From contig JAFEBA010000051.1 in the NCBI GenBank assembly GCA_018266105.1, positions 1 to 59,958 of the forward strand: 59,958 bases of DNA, read 5' to 3'. This document shows positions 1 to 8,184 of the stretch, piece by piece (within the stretch, counting starts at the first letter, position 1; each line of letters begins with the position of its first letter). The stretch is from a bacterium. GTDB lineage: Bacteria; Vulcanimicrobiota; Xenobia; Xenobiales; JADMJV01. The position numbers were made by a program, and so were the translations under genes. The notes under the pieces were generated by a model. That model worked only from the letters and a program-made list of their open reading frames with translations. It was not told the DNA's origin and ran no database searches.

Positions 1-495
1 TTTCCGCCCTTGAGATAGCGCAGACAGAGCAGTTGGCCGTTCTCGTTCCAGCCGCTGGAGTCGTCGGTCTTGGTGAAGCTGGCCACCAGCCCCGTCCAAG
101 ACGGATAGGTAATGCTCAACAAACGCCCAACTTCGTCCTATTGATAAGTGAAGACCTCACTCTGGTGAGTCACCTGGTAGAGCCGGCCATTGTTGTAGTA
201 GCTGTACTCGGTGACCCGCAACCAGATCTAACTCGTTGTACGTATGCTTGGTCGTGAAAGCGTCGTGACTGCTGACATACTGCCCGGAGGCAAATCCTGC
301 AGGAACCTCGACCCTTTCAGGCGCGTAATTGGCGCCCGCCGCAACTTTGATGACTCGGCCGCGCTGGTCATACCAGAAACGCTTGATTTCGTCAGTGTTC
401 CGCAGCCTGGTCAGCTGACAGAGGCTGTTGAACGACGATTTCCGCTTGATCCCTCCGGGAGTCGTGACTGTGTTCTCCACACCCTCCCAGATTCA
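1..495 (-). pseudogene. RHS/YD-repeat protein remnant
   Basis: Minus-strand translation gives RHS-type repeat text such as FWYDQRGRVIKVAAG, then YSYYNNGRLYQVTHQSEVF and DEVGRLLSITYP, the tyrosine/aspartate/glycine-rich repeat of RHS and YD-repeat shell proteins. The reading frame is broken three times: a TGA at 493-495 cuts the upstream part, a frame change is needed near 215, and a TAG sits at 138-140. The remnant runs off the left edge of the window, so its C-terminal side is not seen. RHS proteins are large toxin-delivering or surface proteins; this copy cannot make one. The repeat identity is clear; whether the rest of the gene is intact outside the window is unknown. Confidence 0.75.
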
Positions 496-518
496 ATATT
501 CGCAGCGCCCAAAAGCGA

Positions 519-1124
519 TCAGCGTCCGCTTTTCACCCAGCCCGAGATCAAGATTCCCAGAACAGCCACCATGTAGCCCCCAAGGATATCCCAGCAGTAG
601 TGTGAGCGGGTAGTGACGATGGTCAAGCTCAAGAGCAGCAATCCACCGTAGAGCAGCCAGCGATTCCACCCTTCGCTCACCAGGGCCCAGCAATCGATGG
701 TGGGCAAAAAGATATGCCCGGAGGGAAAGCAACAGGCATACCCGTCCGTCTCGACCGTCAGGTTATACAACCAGGCGGTCCAGCTCCCATCCGGCTTCAA
801 GATGGGCCGGACGATGGTGGTGGGCAGAAAAACCCAGAAAATCAGGGTAAAGCACATCATGATCAGATAGGCCAGCTGGGCCCGCCTGACCACGGCTGGA
901 CTCCGGATCAATAAAGCCAGCCCCGGTGAGAGCAGCAAAAAACCCAGATAAGGCCAGATGGTCCAGGGCCAGAAGGGAAGAGCCTCATCCAGCTCCAGCT
1001 TGGGAAGGTGCAACGGCGGACTGGGGGGGTGGGTGCAAAGATGAGCGTAGAGACTCGACTGAAGCAAGGTTAAGGGCACGACCCATCGCGCATTGCGCAG
1101 CACTACCCCGCTCAAAGTCAACAT
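519..1124 (-). CDS. PAP2-family membrane phosphatase
   Basis: A 201-residue membrane protein with about five hydrophobic segments. The PAP2 phosphatase signature is visible: PSGH at residues 134-137 and TTRSHYCWD at 171-179, supplying the two catalytic histidines and the aspartate; an RP pair at 106-107 fits the first motif. Such enzymes remove phosphate from lipid phosphates (phosphatidate, undecaprenyl diphosphate) or work as inositol-phosphoceramide-type transferases. The C-terminal position of the motifs and the short length resemble the PAP2_3 subgroup. The ATG start lies 61 bp from the divergent ATG of the next gene, so the two share a promoter region. Substrate unknown. Confidence 0.8.
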   Translation of the reverse strand: MLTLSGVVLRNARWVVPLTLLQSSLYAHLCTHPPSPPLHLPKLELDEALPFWPWTIWPYLGFLLLSPGLALLIRSPAVVRRAQLAYLIMMCFTLIFWVFLPTTIVRPILKPDGSWTAWLYNLTVETDGYACCFPSGHIFLPTIDCWALVSEGWNRWLLYGGLLLLSLTIVTTRSHYCWDILGGYMVAVLGILISGWVKSGR

Positions 1125-1185
1125 CCGCGCTCGGATTTTCCGCGTACACCAGGATGTCCCTGCGGAGGCTCAAAAGGGGCATCGT

Positions 1186-2523
1186 ATGGACGGCGAGCAG
1201 CTTCCAGAAGAAGACGAAGAAATTCCCCAGACCTTTGAGGACGAAGATACTCCACCGGAAGATCCGCTGGAAGTCCTCGCTCGCTGCCGCGAATACACGG
1301 ATGTGGAGCAGTTTGAGGAACTCAAGAAAGCAGCCGAGCTCTTTCTGAGAGGTCAAGCCAGCCTCGACAGCGTGAAAGAAAAGTGGTTAAGCCTGGACCA
1401 GGAATTGGGCGCCCGCCACCACTATTTCCAGGAAGGCCTGCGCTTCCAGGAGTGGAGCGAGCAACTGCTGGTCACCGGTCGCCAGGTGTTCGAGCAATTC
1501 GAATGGATCCAGGACCAGATGGGACGCCTGGATCTGGGCCTGGACAACGCCGAAGAACTGGAAGTCGCCTATTCTCTGGAACAGATCCACGGGGCTCTGG
1601 CGGTCCTAAAATCCTCTTATCAAACCCTGCGGGAGCTCCAGGCCAATCTGCCGGTGCTTTCGGACAATCCTCTCATTGCTGAACTGATCCGCGTGGGCCA
1701 GCTGGCCGCCGAGCAAAAGATACCCGTTGAATCGTTCCTTGAACGCCTGCAGGTCTACGCTGACATGCAGGACCGACTGCAGCAAGCCCTGGCCACCGCT
1801 CAGCCCGCTCCGCGCGAAAGAGAGATCCTCAATCAGGAACAGGCCAATCTGGATGAAGCTTTCGCCCACCAGCAACGAGGACTGGAAGAGCTGCATCAAT
1901 TCGCCCTAACCCTGGACCGAGAAGAGTTGGAAAGGGGGATTGCCTCACTGGAGCAAGGTAGCCAGATGCAACTGCAACTGCGCGAGAAGCTGCTGCAGAC
2001 GGTGGGAACCGAGGAGACTCGCGCCTGCCCCTTCTGCGGCAGCGACAACCAGAGCCAGAGTCGATTTTGTGCTTCCTGCCAGGCGAGACTGCCCGAGAAT
2101 CTGGCTGTTCAAGCCGACGAAATCTCGCTGGCCGGGGGCGGAGGGGGTCTGCCCAGCCACTTCCAGCGGCTACTGACAGCCGTGGAGGCTCGTCAGCAAG
2201 GTCAGTTAGCAGACGAGAGCTGGCAGTCGACCCTCAGCTGGTTTCGTGGCCTCTACACCAATGTCTGTCGCCAACGCGACCGCCAGAAACCGCCGCCCGC
2301 GGACACTCCCCCCGAGCAACTGGAACTGCTGGAGCGGGCCGGCCAGTCTCTCAACCAGGGACTGGAACTCATTGGCGAGGGCCTGCAACAATTAGAGAGT
2401 GGCGAAGAGTTGCAGGTGGGCATGGAGGCTATCTTGCGAGGCGGAGAGAGGCTTCAGGAGATGCCCGCCTGGCTGGAGGAGGCCACCAATCTAACGAACG
2501 CCCTGCAGGAAAGCCAGGCTTAA
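1186..2523 (+). CDS. coiled-coil protein with a zinc ribbon
   Basis: A 445-residue acidic, glutamine- and leucine-rich protein predicted to be mostly helical and coiled coil. A four-cysteine zinc ribbon is at residues 281-298 (C281, C284, C295, C298), set between two helical halves. I do not recognise a family. The open frame extends upstream to 1093, but ATG 1186 is preceded by AAGGGG at good distance and starts the acidic region (MDGEQLPEEDEE), so I chose it. No signal peptide or membrane segment, so probably cytosolic. Its 3' end overlaps the convergent cysteine-cluster gene by 33 bp. Confidence 0.75.
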   Translation: MDGEQLPEEDEEIPQTFEDEDTPPEDPLEVLARCREYTDVEQFEELKKAAELFLRGQASLDSVKEKWLSLDQELGARHHYFQEGLRFQEWSEQLLVTGRQVFEQFEWIQDQMGRLDLGLDNAEELEVAYSLEQIHGALAVLKSSYQTLRELQANLPVLSDNPLIAELIRVGQLAAEQKIPVESFLERLQVYADMQDRLQQALATAQPAPREREILNQEQANLDEAFAHQQRGLEELHQFALTLDREELERGIASLEQGSQMQLQLREKLLQTVGTEETRACPFCGSDNQSQSRFCASCQARLPENLAVQADEISLAGGGGGLPSHFQRLLTAVEARQQGQLADESWQSTLSWFRGLYTNVCRQRDRQKPPPADTPPEQLELLERAGQSLNQGLELIGEGLQQLESGEELQVGMEAILRGGERLQEMPAWLEEATNLTNALQESQA

Positions 2524-3501
2524 GGGGACCAGGAAATCCTCCCATCCCTGAGCGTGAAAAGTCAGCCGACGCTCAACCTCACGAATGGACAACCGCCTCA
2601 TTTCCGCGTCCGGTTTCCGGTCTTCCGAGAGCGCTTGTTGCCAGGTCCAATAGCGAATCATCTCATTGATCAGCGGCAGCAAACAAACCCGTGCATGAAC
2701 GGACGGCGAGCCCCAAAGAAATTTGCGAAAGAGCAGATGGCGGAAGAACCGCTCCACCTCGCTCCAATGCTCCGGCTCCTCTTGCTCCAGGCGAAACTGG
2801 ATCTGTCGTGGCTCCACCCAGCCGGGAAAAATGTGACTGAAATATCTTCCTCCCTGTGCCTGAGCCTGCAAAACCTCCTGAGCTCTCTGCGACTGACCGT
2901 CTGCCTCGGTGATGGCCAGCAAGCCGCGCAGGACGCGCTGACAGGTGATTTCCACCTCCTCGCTCAGCCAGCTCAACTGAGCCCTACCCAGCCCATCCAG
3001 ATTATCCTGAGCCAGCGCTAAGGAAACGCCCAGAGCAGCACTGAACGGCCCGTTGCTGTAGCAGAAAAGGTCGCCCAGAAAGGCCTCGATTTTACGATAG
3101 CTTTCCCACGAGCAAGGTCGCTCATCGACCAGGCAAGCTCGAACAGACTGTGAGGGCAGCTCGTCCCAGTCCCGATCATCCGGCTGAACCCTAGGCCCCA
3201 GGCCTTGAGCCACGGCCGTGCAGGCAAAGGAAGCGCCGATAAAGCGTCCTTCAGGAGTGTCCACCGCCTTAAACGGAAAGTGACGACAGGGCGAGGGTCG
3301 CTGCTCATAGACCCGACAACGATCCTGGCGAGCCTCGGACAGGTTGGGACAACCGTCAGGCAGACAGCGCAGGTAAAGGCGCCCGTCCGGCCGAGCCTCA
3401 GCCCCCGGCAAAAGCAGCCCCGGGTCGAGACTCACTTCGAACAGTTCGCAGCTTTTGCCACAGTGGATACATTCATAATTGAGCGGCGGTAAGTAAGGCA
3501 T
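2491..3501 (-). CDS. YkgJ-family cysteine cluster protein
   Basis: A 336-residue protein whose N-terminus carries the YkgJ/Fe-S cysteine-cluster pattern: ECIHCGKSC at about residues 9-17, then LRCLPDGCPNL, then CRVYEQRPSPCRHFPF. The CxxCxxxC and final PxxCxxFPF arrangement is characteristic of this putative zinc/iron-chelating family. The remaining ~240 residues are helical and unassigned. The open frame continues upstream to 3948, but that extension is antisense to the gapR-like gene and looks spurious; ATG 3501 starts just before the cysteine motif. Function of the family is unknown; Fe-S or zinc binding is inferred from the cysteines. Confidence 0.75.
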   Translation of the reverse strand: MPYLPPLNYECIHCGKSCELFEVSLDPGLLLPGAEARPDGRLYLRCLPDGCPNLSEARQDRCRVYEQRPSPCRHFPFKAVDTPEGRFIGASFACTAVAQGLGPRVQPDDRDWDELPSQSVRACLVDERPCSWESYRKIEAFLGDLFCYSNGPFSAALGVSLALAQDNLDGLGRAQLSWLSEEVEITCQRVLRGLLAITEADGQSQRAQEVLQAQAQGGRYFSHIFPGWVEPRQIQFRLEQEEPEHWSEVERFFRHLLFRKFLWGSPSVHARVCLLPLINEMIRYWTWQQALSEDRKPDAEMRRLSIREVERRLTFHAQGWEDFLVPLSLAFLQGVR

Positions 3502-3633
3502 CTCAGGTGCTTCTTCAGGACTCGCAGGGTGCGGCCTGCAAAAATTTGTTCGCCCCAAGAAAAGGGCTTTACCGTGCCCTGCGTGAATCATGTTCACGCT
3601 AAACTCGAATATTATTAAAGGAGTAGCCACGTA

Positions 3634-3897
3634 GTGAACCAGGAAACCAAGATTTTCAGCCAGACTCTGGGAGACCAGCTGGGCAAGTTTATCCAGCGGA
3701 TCGAGGCCCTCGAAGAAGAGAAGGCCGGCATCATGGCCGCCCTCAAGGAAGTCTTCCAGGAAGCCAAGGGCGAGGGCGTCGACATTCGCGCCCTCAAAGA
3801 ACTGCTCAAGTTGCGCAAGCTGGAACAGCTGGACCTGCAAGAGCAGCAGTCCACCTTGAAGCAGTATCTGAGTGCAGTGGGAATGTCCGCCAACTAG
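3634..3897 (+). CDS. GapR-type (DUF2312) DNA-binding protein
   Basis: An 87-residue protein matching the GapR domain over almost its whole length: the stretch RIEALEEEKAGIMAALKEVF, then EAKGEGVDIRALKELLKLRK, then QYLSAVGM follows the order and spacing of Caulobacter GapR (RIERLEEDKA, EAKGNGFD, IRLRKQ, LYLSALG). GapR is a small nucleoid-associated tetramer that clamps overtwisted DNA ahead of polymerases and stimulates topoisomerases. It starts at GTG 3634 with an AAAGGAG ribosome site 10 nt upstream, stands alone as a monocistron, and ends before a strong terminator. GapR is best known from Alphaproteobacteria, so its presence in this genome is notable. Family assignment is confident; function by homology. 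Confidence 0.85.
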   Translation: MNQETKIFSQTLGDQLGKFIQRIEALEEEKAGIMAALKEVFQEAKGEGVDIRALKELLKLRKLEQLDLQEQQSTLKQYLSAVGMSAN

Positions 3898-3957
3898 GAG
3901 CGATTTGGCTCCTTCGAAGCCAGGCCCCCAACGGTCAACACTCCTCAACTCCCGAGT

Positions 3958-3990
3958 AAAAAAAGCCCCGCGAAAACTCGCGGGGCTTTT
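3958..3990. terminator. bidirectional intrinsic terminator
   Basis: Inverted repeat AGCCCCGCGA / TCGCGGGGCT with an AAAC loop, with an A-run on the left and a T-run on the right. It lies between the GapR-type gene and the convergent 4017-4385 gene and can serve both. Confidence 0.85.
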
Positions 3991-4016
3991 CTAATTCCTC
4001 ATTCAGGAATCAGGGA

Positions 4017-4385
4017 TCAGGGAACTTTGACTTCCTTGCCACCCATCTTCAAAGACGGGATGGATTGGGCTTCAGTCTTCCCGGTCACCTTGACTTCCAC
4101 CACCATCGGCTTGGTGATCTTGTTCAGAGCTTCATCAGCTCTAAATTTGTCGCGTTCGGCTCGCACCGAACTGGGCGAGCCGCCACCATTGTAGTAAAGC
4201 ATGTCGTTGAAACCTTTGTTGACCCAGTAGGCTTCGCGAGAGTCAATGAATTCGACGTCTTCGACGTCGCCGGTCCTTGCTTCTTTGGTCGTCGGCGTGG
4301 TAGAGGTGTCGGAACCGGTCGCTTGAGACCAGCCGGGCACCGCCAGGAAACCGAAAACACAGGCACACACGAAAATGCGGCGCAT
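4017..4385 (-). CDS. small secreted protein, unknown function
   Basis: A 122-residue protein with a typical Sec signal peptide (MRRIFVCACVFGFLAVPGWSQA, likely cut after residue 20-22), followed by a Thr/Ser-rich linker and a short polar domain containing the tract YWVNKGFNDMLYYNGGGSP. ATG 4385 is preceded by AGAGGGG about 8 nt upstream. It is a single gene flanked by a terminator on its 3' side. No family recognised; periplasmic or outer-surface location is inferred from the signal peptide only. Confidence 0.7.
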   Translation of the reverse strand: MRRIFVCACVFGFLAVPGWSQATGSDTSTTPTTKEARTGDVEDVEFIDSREAYWVNKGFNDMLYYNGGGSPSSVRAERDKFRADEALNKITKPMVVEVKVTGKTEAQSIPSLKMGGKEVKVP

Positions 4386-4479
4386 GATAAACCCCTCTCT
4401 TGTGGTTTAAACAAGTTTCTCATGGGGCATGTCGGCCTCCTGCCGAACACTGTACTCTAAAAAGAATTTTCCTGGTGCG

Positions 4480-5124
4480 TTAGGCGCTGCGCGGGCTGGC
4501 TGAAAGGTTGAGCAATTCGCAGAGCAACTGGGCCTGGTCCATAGCATCATCCAGCGCATGGTGAGGATAAGGCTTGGGCGGCCGAAAAAGCCCCCGGCGG
4601 GCCAGCTTTGACCTTAACTGTCTCCGCTCGCAGCGGAAGATTCCCTGGGCCAGGCTGGCGATATCCAGACAGGCGTAACCGAACGGATTGCTCCCCAAAA
4701 AACGCTGGGCGTAATAGCCGATAAAGGGTTGATCAAAACTGGCCGGCCAGGCCGCCATCATAAACTTGGGCACGCTCAACCGCAGGTCGGCAAGATAGTC
4801 GGCCATCTTCTGAATTCCAACCAGCGGGTCGAGGCCGTGTTCGCCGAGATGCTCTCGAGTCAGTCCGTGGACCTCGTTGGCGGCGGGCAATTCGCCGGCT
4901 CCCTCCAGAGGCTTGAACTCACAATAAAAGGTCTTCTCGCTCAGACGCCAGGCCGCATTGGCACAGTCGGGTGGAAGCACCGGCACACAGCCGACGCTGA
5001 CCAGAGAATACAGACCAGGGAAGGGCCCTGAAGCTTCCACATCGAGGCTAAGATAGAACACGTCTCCGGCTGTTCTCGTTCGGGATGCCAAAATCCTCAG
5101 GGGGAATTTTTGCCCCCAACTCAA
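4480..5124 (-). CDS. DnaQ-like (DEDDh) 3'-5' exonuclease
   Basis: A 214-residue protein with the DEDDh exonuclease fold: Exo I motif LSLDVEA (D28, E30), a central NEVHGLTREHL stretch, a possible Exo II aspartate in AAWPASFDQPF, and the Exo III motif HHALDDAMD near residues 188-196. These residues bind two metal ions in DnaQ, RNase T and oligoribonuclease. Substrate (DNA proofreading-like or RNA) cannot be told. The start is uncertain: TTG 5124 has AGGA seven nt upstream, while GTG 5061 would start right at the first beta strand, as is usual in the family. Transcribed divergently from pepA. Confidence 0.75.
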   Translation of the reverse strand: MSWGQKFPLRILASRTRTAGDVFYLSLDVEASGPFPGLYSLVSVGCVPVLPPDCANAAWRLSEKTFYCEFKPLEGAGELPAANEVHGLTREHLGEHGLDPLVGIQKMADYLADLRLSVPKFMMAAWPASFDQPFIGYYAQRFLGSNPFGYACLDIASLAQGIFRCERRQLRSKLARRGLFRPPKPYPHHALDDAMDQAQLLCELLNLSASPRSA

Positions 5125-5158
5125 ACCCCGATCCTATATCGAATGAGGAGTAAGCCCC

Positions 5159-6637
5159 ATGAAGTTTGAGACCTACGAAGGCAACCTGCAGGACCTGCAC
5201 GCGGACGTGCTGGTGCTCATTATGGACTCGCAAAACGAGTTGTTCCAGCTCGAAGACGAGGCCTTACAAGAGCGAGTCGCTGGCGCCCAGGCTCAGTTCA
5301 CGGGCGGCAAACTCTCGCGCGAGTTGACCTTCGCCCCGAAGGGCCTGGACAATATCGACACCGTAGTGATCTATCACAGCGACCTTGAGAAGAACTACGG
5401 TTTCTGGGAGAACATCAAGACCTTCGCGGCCCGTGGTTTGCGCCTGGGCGCCGAGACGGCCCGTCCGCGCGTGGCCTTTGCACTGAACTCCGAAGCCGGC
5501 CTGGAGCACGTCGGGAAAGTCGTGGAAGGCGCCCTGCTGGGCTCCTACAGCTTCGAAAAGTACCGTCAAAAGCCGCGCAAGCTTTTCGAAGACTGCGTGG
5601 CCGTGATCTGGACCCAGTCCGCTGAAAAGGCCCGCGAACAAATTGAGCGCGCCGAGATTCTCTGCCACGCCACCAACGCCACGCGAGACCTGGTCAATGA
5701 GTCGGCTGCGGTCATCACTCCCGCCGCCCTGGTGCGCAAGGCCCAGGACCTGGCGGCCAGTCACAATCTTCAAGTCGAAGTCTGGGACCAGGCCCGCCTG
5801 ACCCAGGAACGCATGGTGGGACTACTGGCGGTTGGGGCTGGGTCGGAGCACCCCCCCTTCATGGTCAGCCTCAGTTATCAGCCTGAGGCCCCCAGCGATG
5901 TTCATCTGGTGCTGCTGGGCAAGGGCGTTACCTTTGATACCGGTGGAATCAGTATTAAGCCGGCCGACAAAATGCACCTGATGCGCGGGGACATGGCGGG
6001 TGCGGCCGCAGTTCTGGGCGCCATGGAAATCATCGGGCAATTGAAGCCAAGCATTCGCGTCACGGCTTTGGTGGTGGCCGCAGAGAACAGCCCGGACGGC
6101 AAATCCATGCGGCCTGGAGACATCCTCAGCTATCGTAACGGCAAATCTGTCCACGTCGAAAACACCGACGCCGAAGGCCGCCTGATCCTGGCCGACGGTC
6201 TCATCCACGCCGGCGACATCGGAGCCACTCACATCGTGGATGTGGCCACCCTGACCGGAGCGGCGGTGCGTGCGCTGGGCTACTCCTTTACCGGTCTGAT
6301 GGGCAACAACCGAACTCTGATCAACGCCGTCACTCGGGCCGGCGGCAACCATGGTGAGGCCTACTGGAAGCTGCCCCTACCGGCTGAATACAAGGAATAC
6401 ATCAAGAGTTCGGTGGCGGATATCAACAACATCGGCGGCCCCGTGGCCGGCGCCACCACGGCCGCGCTATTCCTGCAGGAGTTCGTACCGGAAAGGACCG
6501 CCTGGGCCCACCTGGACATTGCCCCCACCTTCTGGAAAGAAAAGCCTTGGAAATACTTCGGCGAGGGCGCCTCTGGCGTGGCCGCACGCACCCTGGCCGA
6601 CCTGGCGGTCAACTGGGCGGAAAACACGGCCCGGTGA
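5159..6637 (+). CDS. pepA: leucyl aminopeptidase (M17 family)
   Basis: A 492-residue cytosolic aminopeptidase, near the 503 residues of E. coli PepA. The M17 metal and catalytic signature is complete: GKGVTFDTGGISIKP (K255, D260), MRGDMAGAAA, and NTDAEGRLILADGL near residue 335 with the Asp and Glu ligands. It removes N-terminal residues from peptides as a two-metal hexamer; some members also bind DNA. ATG 5159 is preceded by GAGGAG. The stop codon overlaps the GTG start of the following phospholipase D-like gene (GTGA), so the two are translationally coupled. Confidence 0.95.
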   Translation: MKFETYEGNLQDLHADVLVLIMDSQNELFQLEDEALQERVAGAQAQFTGGKLSRELTFAPKGLDNIDTVVIYHSDLEKNYGFWENIKTFAARGLRLGAETARPRVAFALNSEAGLEHVGKVVEGALLGSYSFEKYRQKPRKLFEDCVAVIWTQSAEKAREQIERAEILCHATNATRDLVNESAAVITPAALVRKAQDLAASHNLQVEVWDQARLTQERMVGLLAVGAGSEHPPFMVSLSYQPEAPSDVHLVLLGKGVTFDTGGISIKPADKMHLMRGDMAGAAAVLGAMEIIGQLKPSIRVTALVVAAENSPDGKSMRPGDILSYRNGKSVHVENTDAEGRLILADGLIHAGDIGATHIVDVATLTGAAVRALGYSFTGLMGNNRTLINAVTRAGGNHGEAYWKLPLPAEYKEYIKSSVADINNIGGPVAGATTAALFLQEFVPERTAWAHLDIAPTFWKEKPWKYFGEGASGVAARTLADLAVNWAENTAR

Positions 6638-7833
6638 AACTTCACACCGCTCTGCTGGCGGCAGCCCTGTTGCTGCCGGCTCCCCTGCTGGCCTCCGAGG
6701 ACGAGGAACTCAAACCCCTGCCTGCCGGCCTTGAACTGGTTGAAAGTGTGCCGCTGGAAACCGAACAGGCTCTAGACGATCCGGCCATTCGCCAGACCCA
6801 GGAGGTCTGGCTGGAGATGATCAACGGAGCCAAGGAATCGCTTGACCTCGAGTTCTTCTACCTGCGCTTCGAACCCAAGACCTCGTTAGAACCAGTGGTC
6901 AAAGCCGTGGAAGCAGCCAGGGCCCGGGGCGTCCGGGTCCGCGTGCTGCTGGACGCCAAGTTCCTCATCACTTACCCGCAGCTTTGGGAGCGCTGGGCGC
7001 CCCTGGGGATTCAGCTCCGCAAAATCAAGTTCCCCTCGGGAGTTCAACACACCAAGCTGATGCTGGTAGACGGCCGGGAAATCTTCCTGGGCAGCCAGAA
7101 CTTTGACTTCACTTCGCTGTCTCATATTCGCGAGCTAGGAGTGCACATCACTCAGCCGGAGCTGGAAAGTTGCTATCAGCAAGCGTTTGAGCACGACTGG
7201 GCGGTGGCCGAGGGCGATACCAGTCCGCCCAAACTCTCTCCAGTGACGGCCCGGTTCCCCGTAAAAATGGGAGAGCTCGAGCTTTTTCCTGTCTTCAGCC
7301 CCAATGACCCCCAATGGAACGCCGGCAACCCAGAGGAACTGGCCCTGGTCGAGCTGCTCCGCAGCGCTCGTCAACGCATCGATTTGCAGGTGATGAGTTA
7401 TTCCCCCCTTGTGATCAGTCACCCTGGGGATGGACCCCTACCCAAACGCTATGAGACCCTGGACATTGAACTCAGAGCCGCAGCCGCCCGCGGGGTGGAG
7501 GTCCACCTGCTGGTCAGCGACTGGGGCGTCAAGCCCCCTTTACTGGCACCTCTGGAGGCATTGAGCACCGTGCCCCACCTGGAAATCAAGGTGAGTCACA
7601 TTCCTCCCTGGAGCGGAGGCGAAATCCCGTATGCCAGAGTCGGCCACAGCAAATACCTGGTGGTGGACGGCCAACGGGGCTGGCTGGGGACTTCCAACTG
7701 GGAATACAGTTACTTCATGACCAGCCGAGATATGGGCCTGGTCTTTGAAGGCAAAAGTCTGGGCGGCCGTTTACAGAACTTCTTTGAACGCGACTGGAAT
7801 GGGCCCTATGTCCGAAACTTGCCCGGGAAATGA
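6634..7833 (+). CDS. secreted phospholipase D-like protein
   Basis: A 399-residue PLD-superfamily protein with a signal peptide (MKLHTALLAAALLLPAPLLA) and two HKD motifs: HTKLMLVDGREIFLGSQN at about residues 139-156 and HSKYLVVDGQRGWLGTSN at about 338-355. Both have the H-x-K-x4-D arrangement, so the protein should form the pseudo-dimeric active site of phospholipase D and cardiolipin synthase-type enzymes. The signal peptide puts it in the periplasm or outside. The GTG start overlaps the pepA stop. A strong terminator follows at once. Phospholipid hydrolysis is likely, but a nuclease or transferase role cannot be excluded. Confidence 0.88.
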   Translation: MKLHTALLAAALLLPAPLLASEDEELKPLPAGLELVESVPLETEQALDDPAIRQTQEVWLEMINGAKESLDLEFFYLRFEPKTSLEPVVKAVEAARARGVRVRVLLDAKFLITYPQLWERWAPLGIQLRKIKFPSGVQHTKLMLVDGREIFLGSQNFDFTSLSHIRELGVHITQPELESCYQQAFEHDWAVAEGDTSPPKLSPVTARFPVKMGELELFPVFSPNDPQWNAGNPEELALVELLRSARQRIDLQVMSYSPLVISHPGDGPLPKRYETLDIELRAAAARGVEVHLLVSDWGVKPPLLAPLEALSTVPHLEIKVSHIPPWSGGEIPYARVGHSKYLVVDGQRGWLGTSNWEYSYFMTSRDMGLVFEGKSLGGRLQNFFERDWNGPYVRNLPGK

Positions 7834-7866
7834 AAAAACCATCCCTGATTGCGGGATGGTTTTTTC
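7833..7866. terminator. bidirectional intrinsic terminator
   Basis: Stem AAACCATCCC (7836-7845) / GGGATGGTTT (7853-7862) with a 7-nt loop, A-run before and T-run after. It ends the pepA-PLD operon on the plus strand and would equally end a minus-strand transcript coming through 9500-7870. Confidence 0.9.
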
Positions 7867-7890
7867 ATTCACCGGTTCCTAGGCCCGATG

Positions 7891-7944
7891 CTCGTCTGTA
7901 ACGGCGGACGAGAACCGCCTGACCGCCACCTCACCAGCGTCAGG
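7891..7944 (-). repeat. two-hairpin RNA module, copy 1
   Basis: Shares about 50 of 54 positions with 8131-8184, with one substitution across the last 38 nt. Each copy can form stem CTCGTC/GACGAG (7891-7896 with 7907-7912) and stem CCTGAC/GTCAGG (7918-7923 with 7939-7944). Part of the candidate RNA, near its proposed 3' end. Confidence 0.75.
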
Positions 7945-8111
7945 AACCGCTGAGTGCTTAGGACACCCAGCGGCCACTCTACGGCATTTACGTCGACGCA
8001 GCTCGACGACGTGGTTTGGCTCCACGCAGCCCTCGCCCTTTCCAGTTGGGGAGACCTGTCCGACGCGGACGATGCCGGTCGGAGAATCAGCCGAAGCCGA
8101 TCCGATGTGCA

Positions 8112-8130
8112 CTGAGGTCTGGCACAACCC
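8112..8130 (-). repeat. 19-nt hairpin motif, copy a
   Basis: Plus-strand pattern CTGAGGT-N-W-G-(4-5 nt)-ACCC; on the minus strand GGGT...ACCTCAG, forming a 4-bp stem. Other copies are at 8653, 8755, 8873 and 9153, with a variant at 9071. Confidence 0.7.
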
Positions 8131-8184
8131 CTCGTCTTTGCGGCACGGACGAGAACCGCCTGACCGCCACCTCTCCAGCGTCAG
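8131..8184 (-). repeat. two-hairpin RNA module, copy 2
   Basis: Second copy of the module at 7891-7944, offset by about 240 nt. Both stems are kept (8131-8136 with 8148-8153; 8159-8164 with 8179-8184), while the first loop differs in sequence and length. Confidence 0.75.

Noticed and set aside
2491..3948. 485-residue frame for the YkgJ-like protein
   Set aside because: The first 149 residues are antisense to the GapR-type gene and lie before the family's N-terminal cysteine motif.
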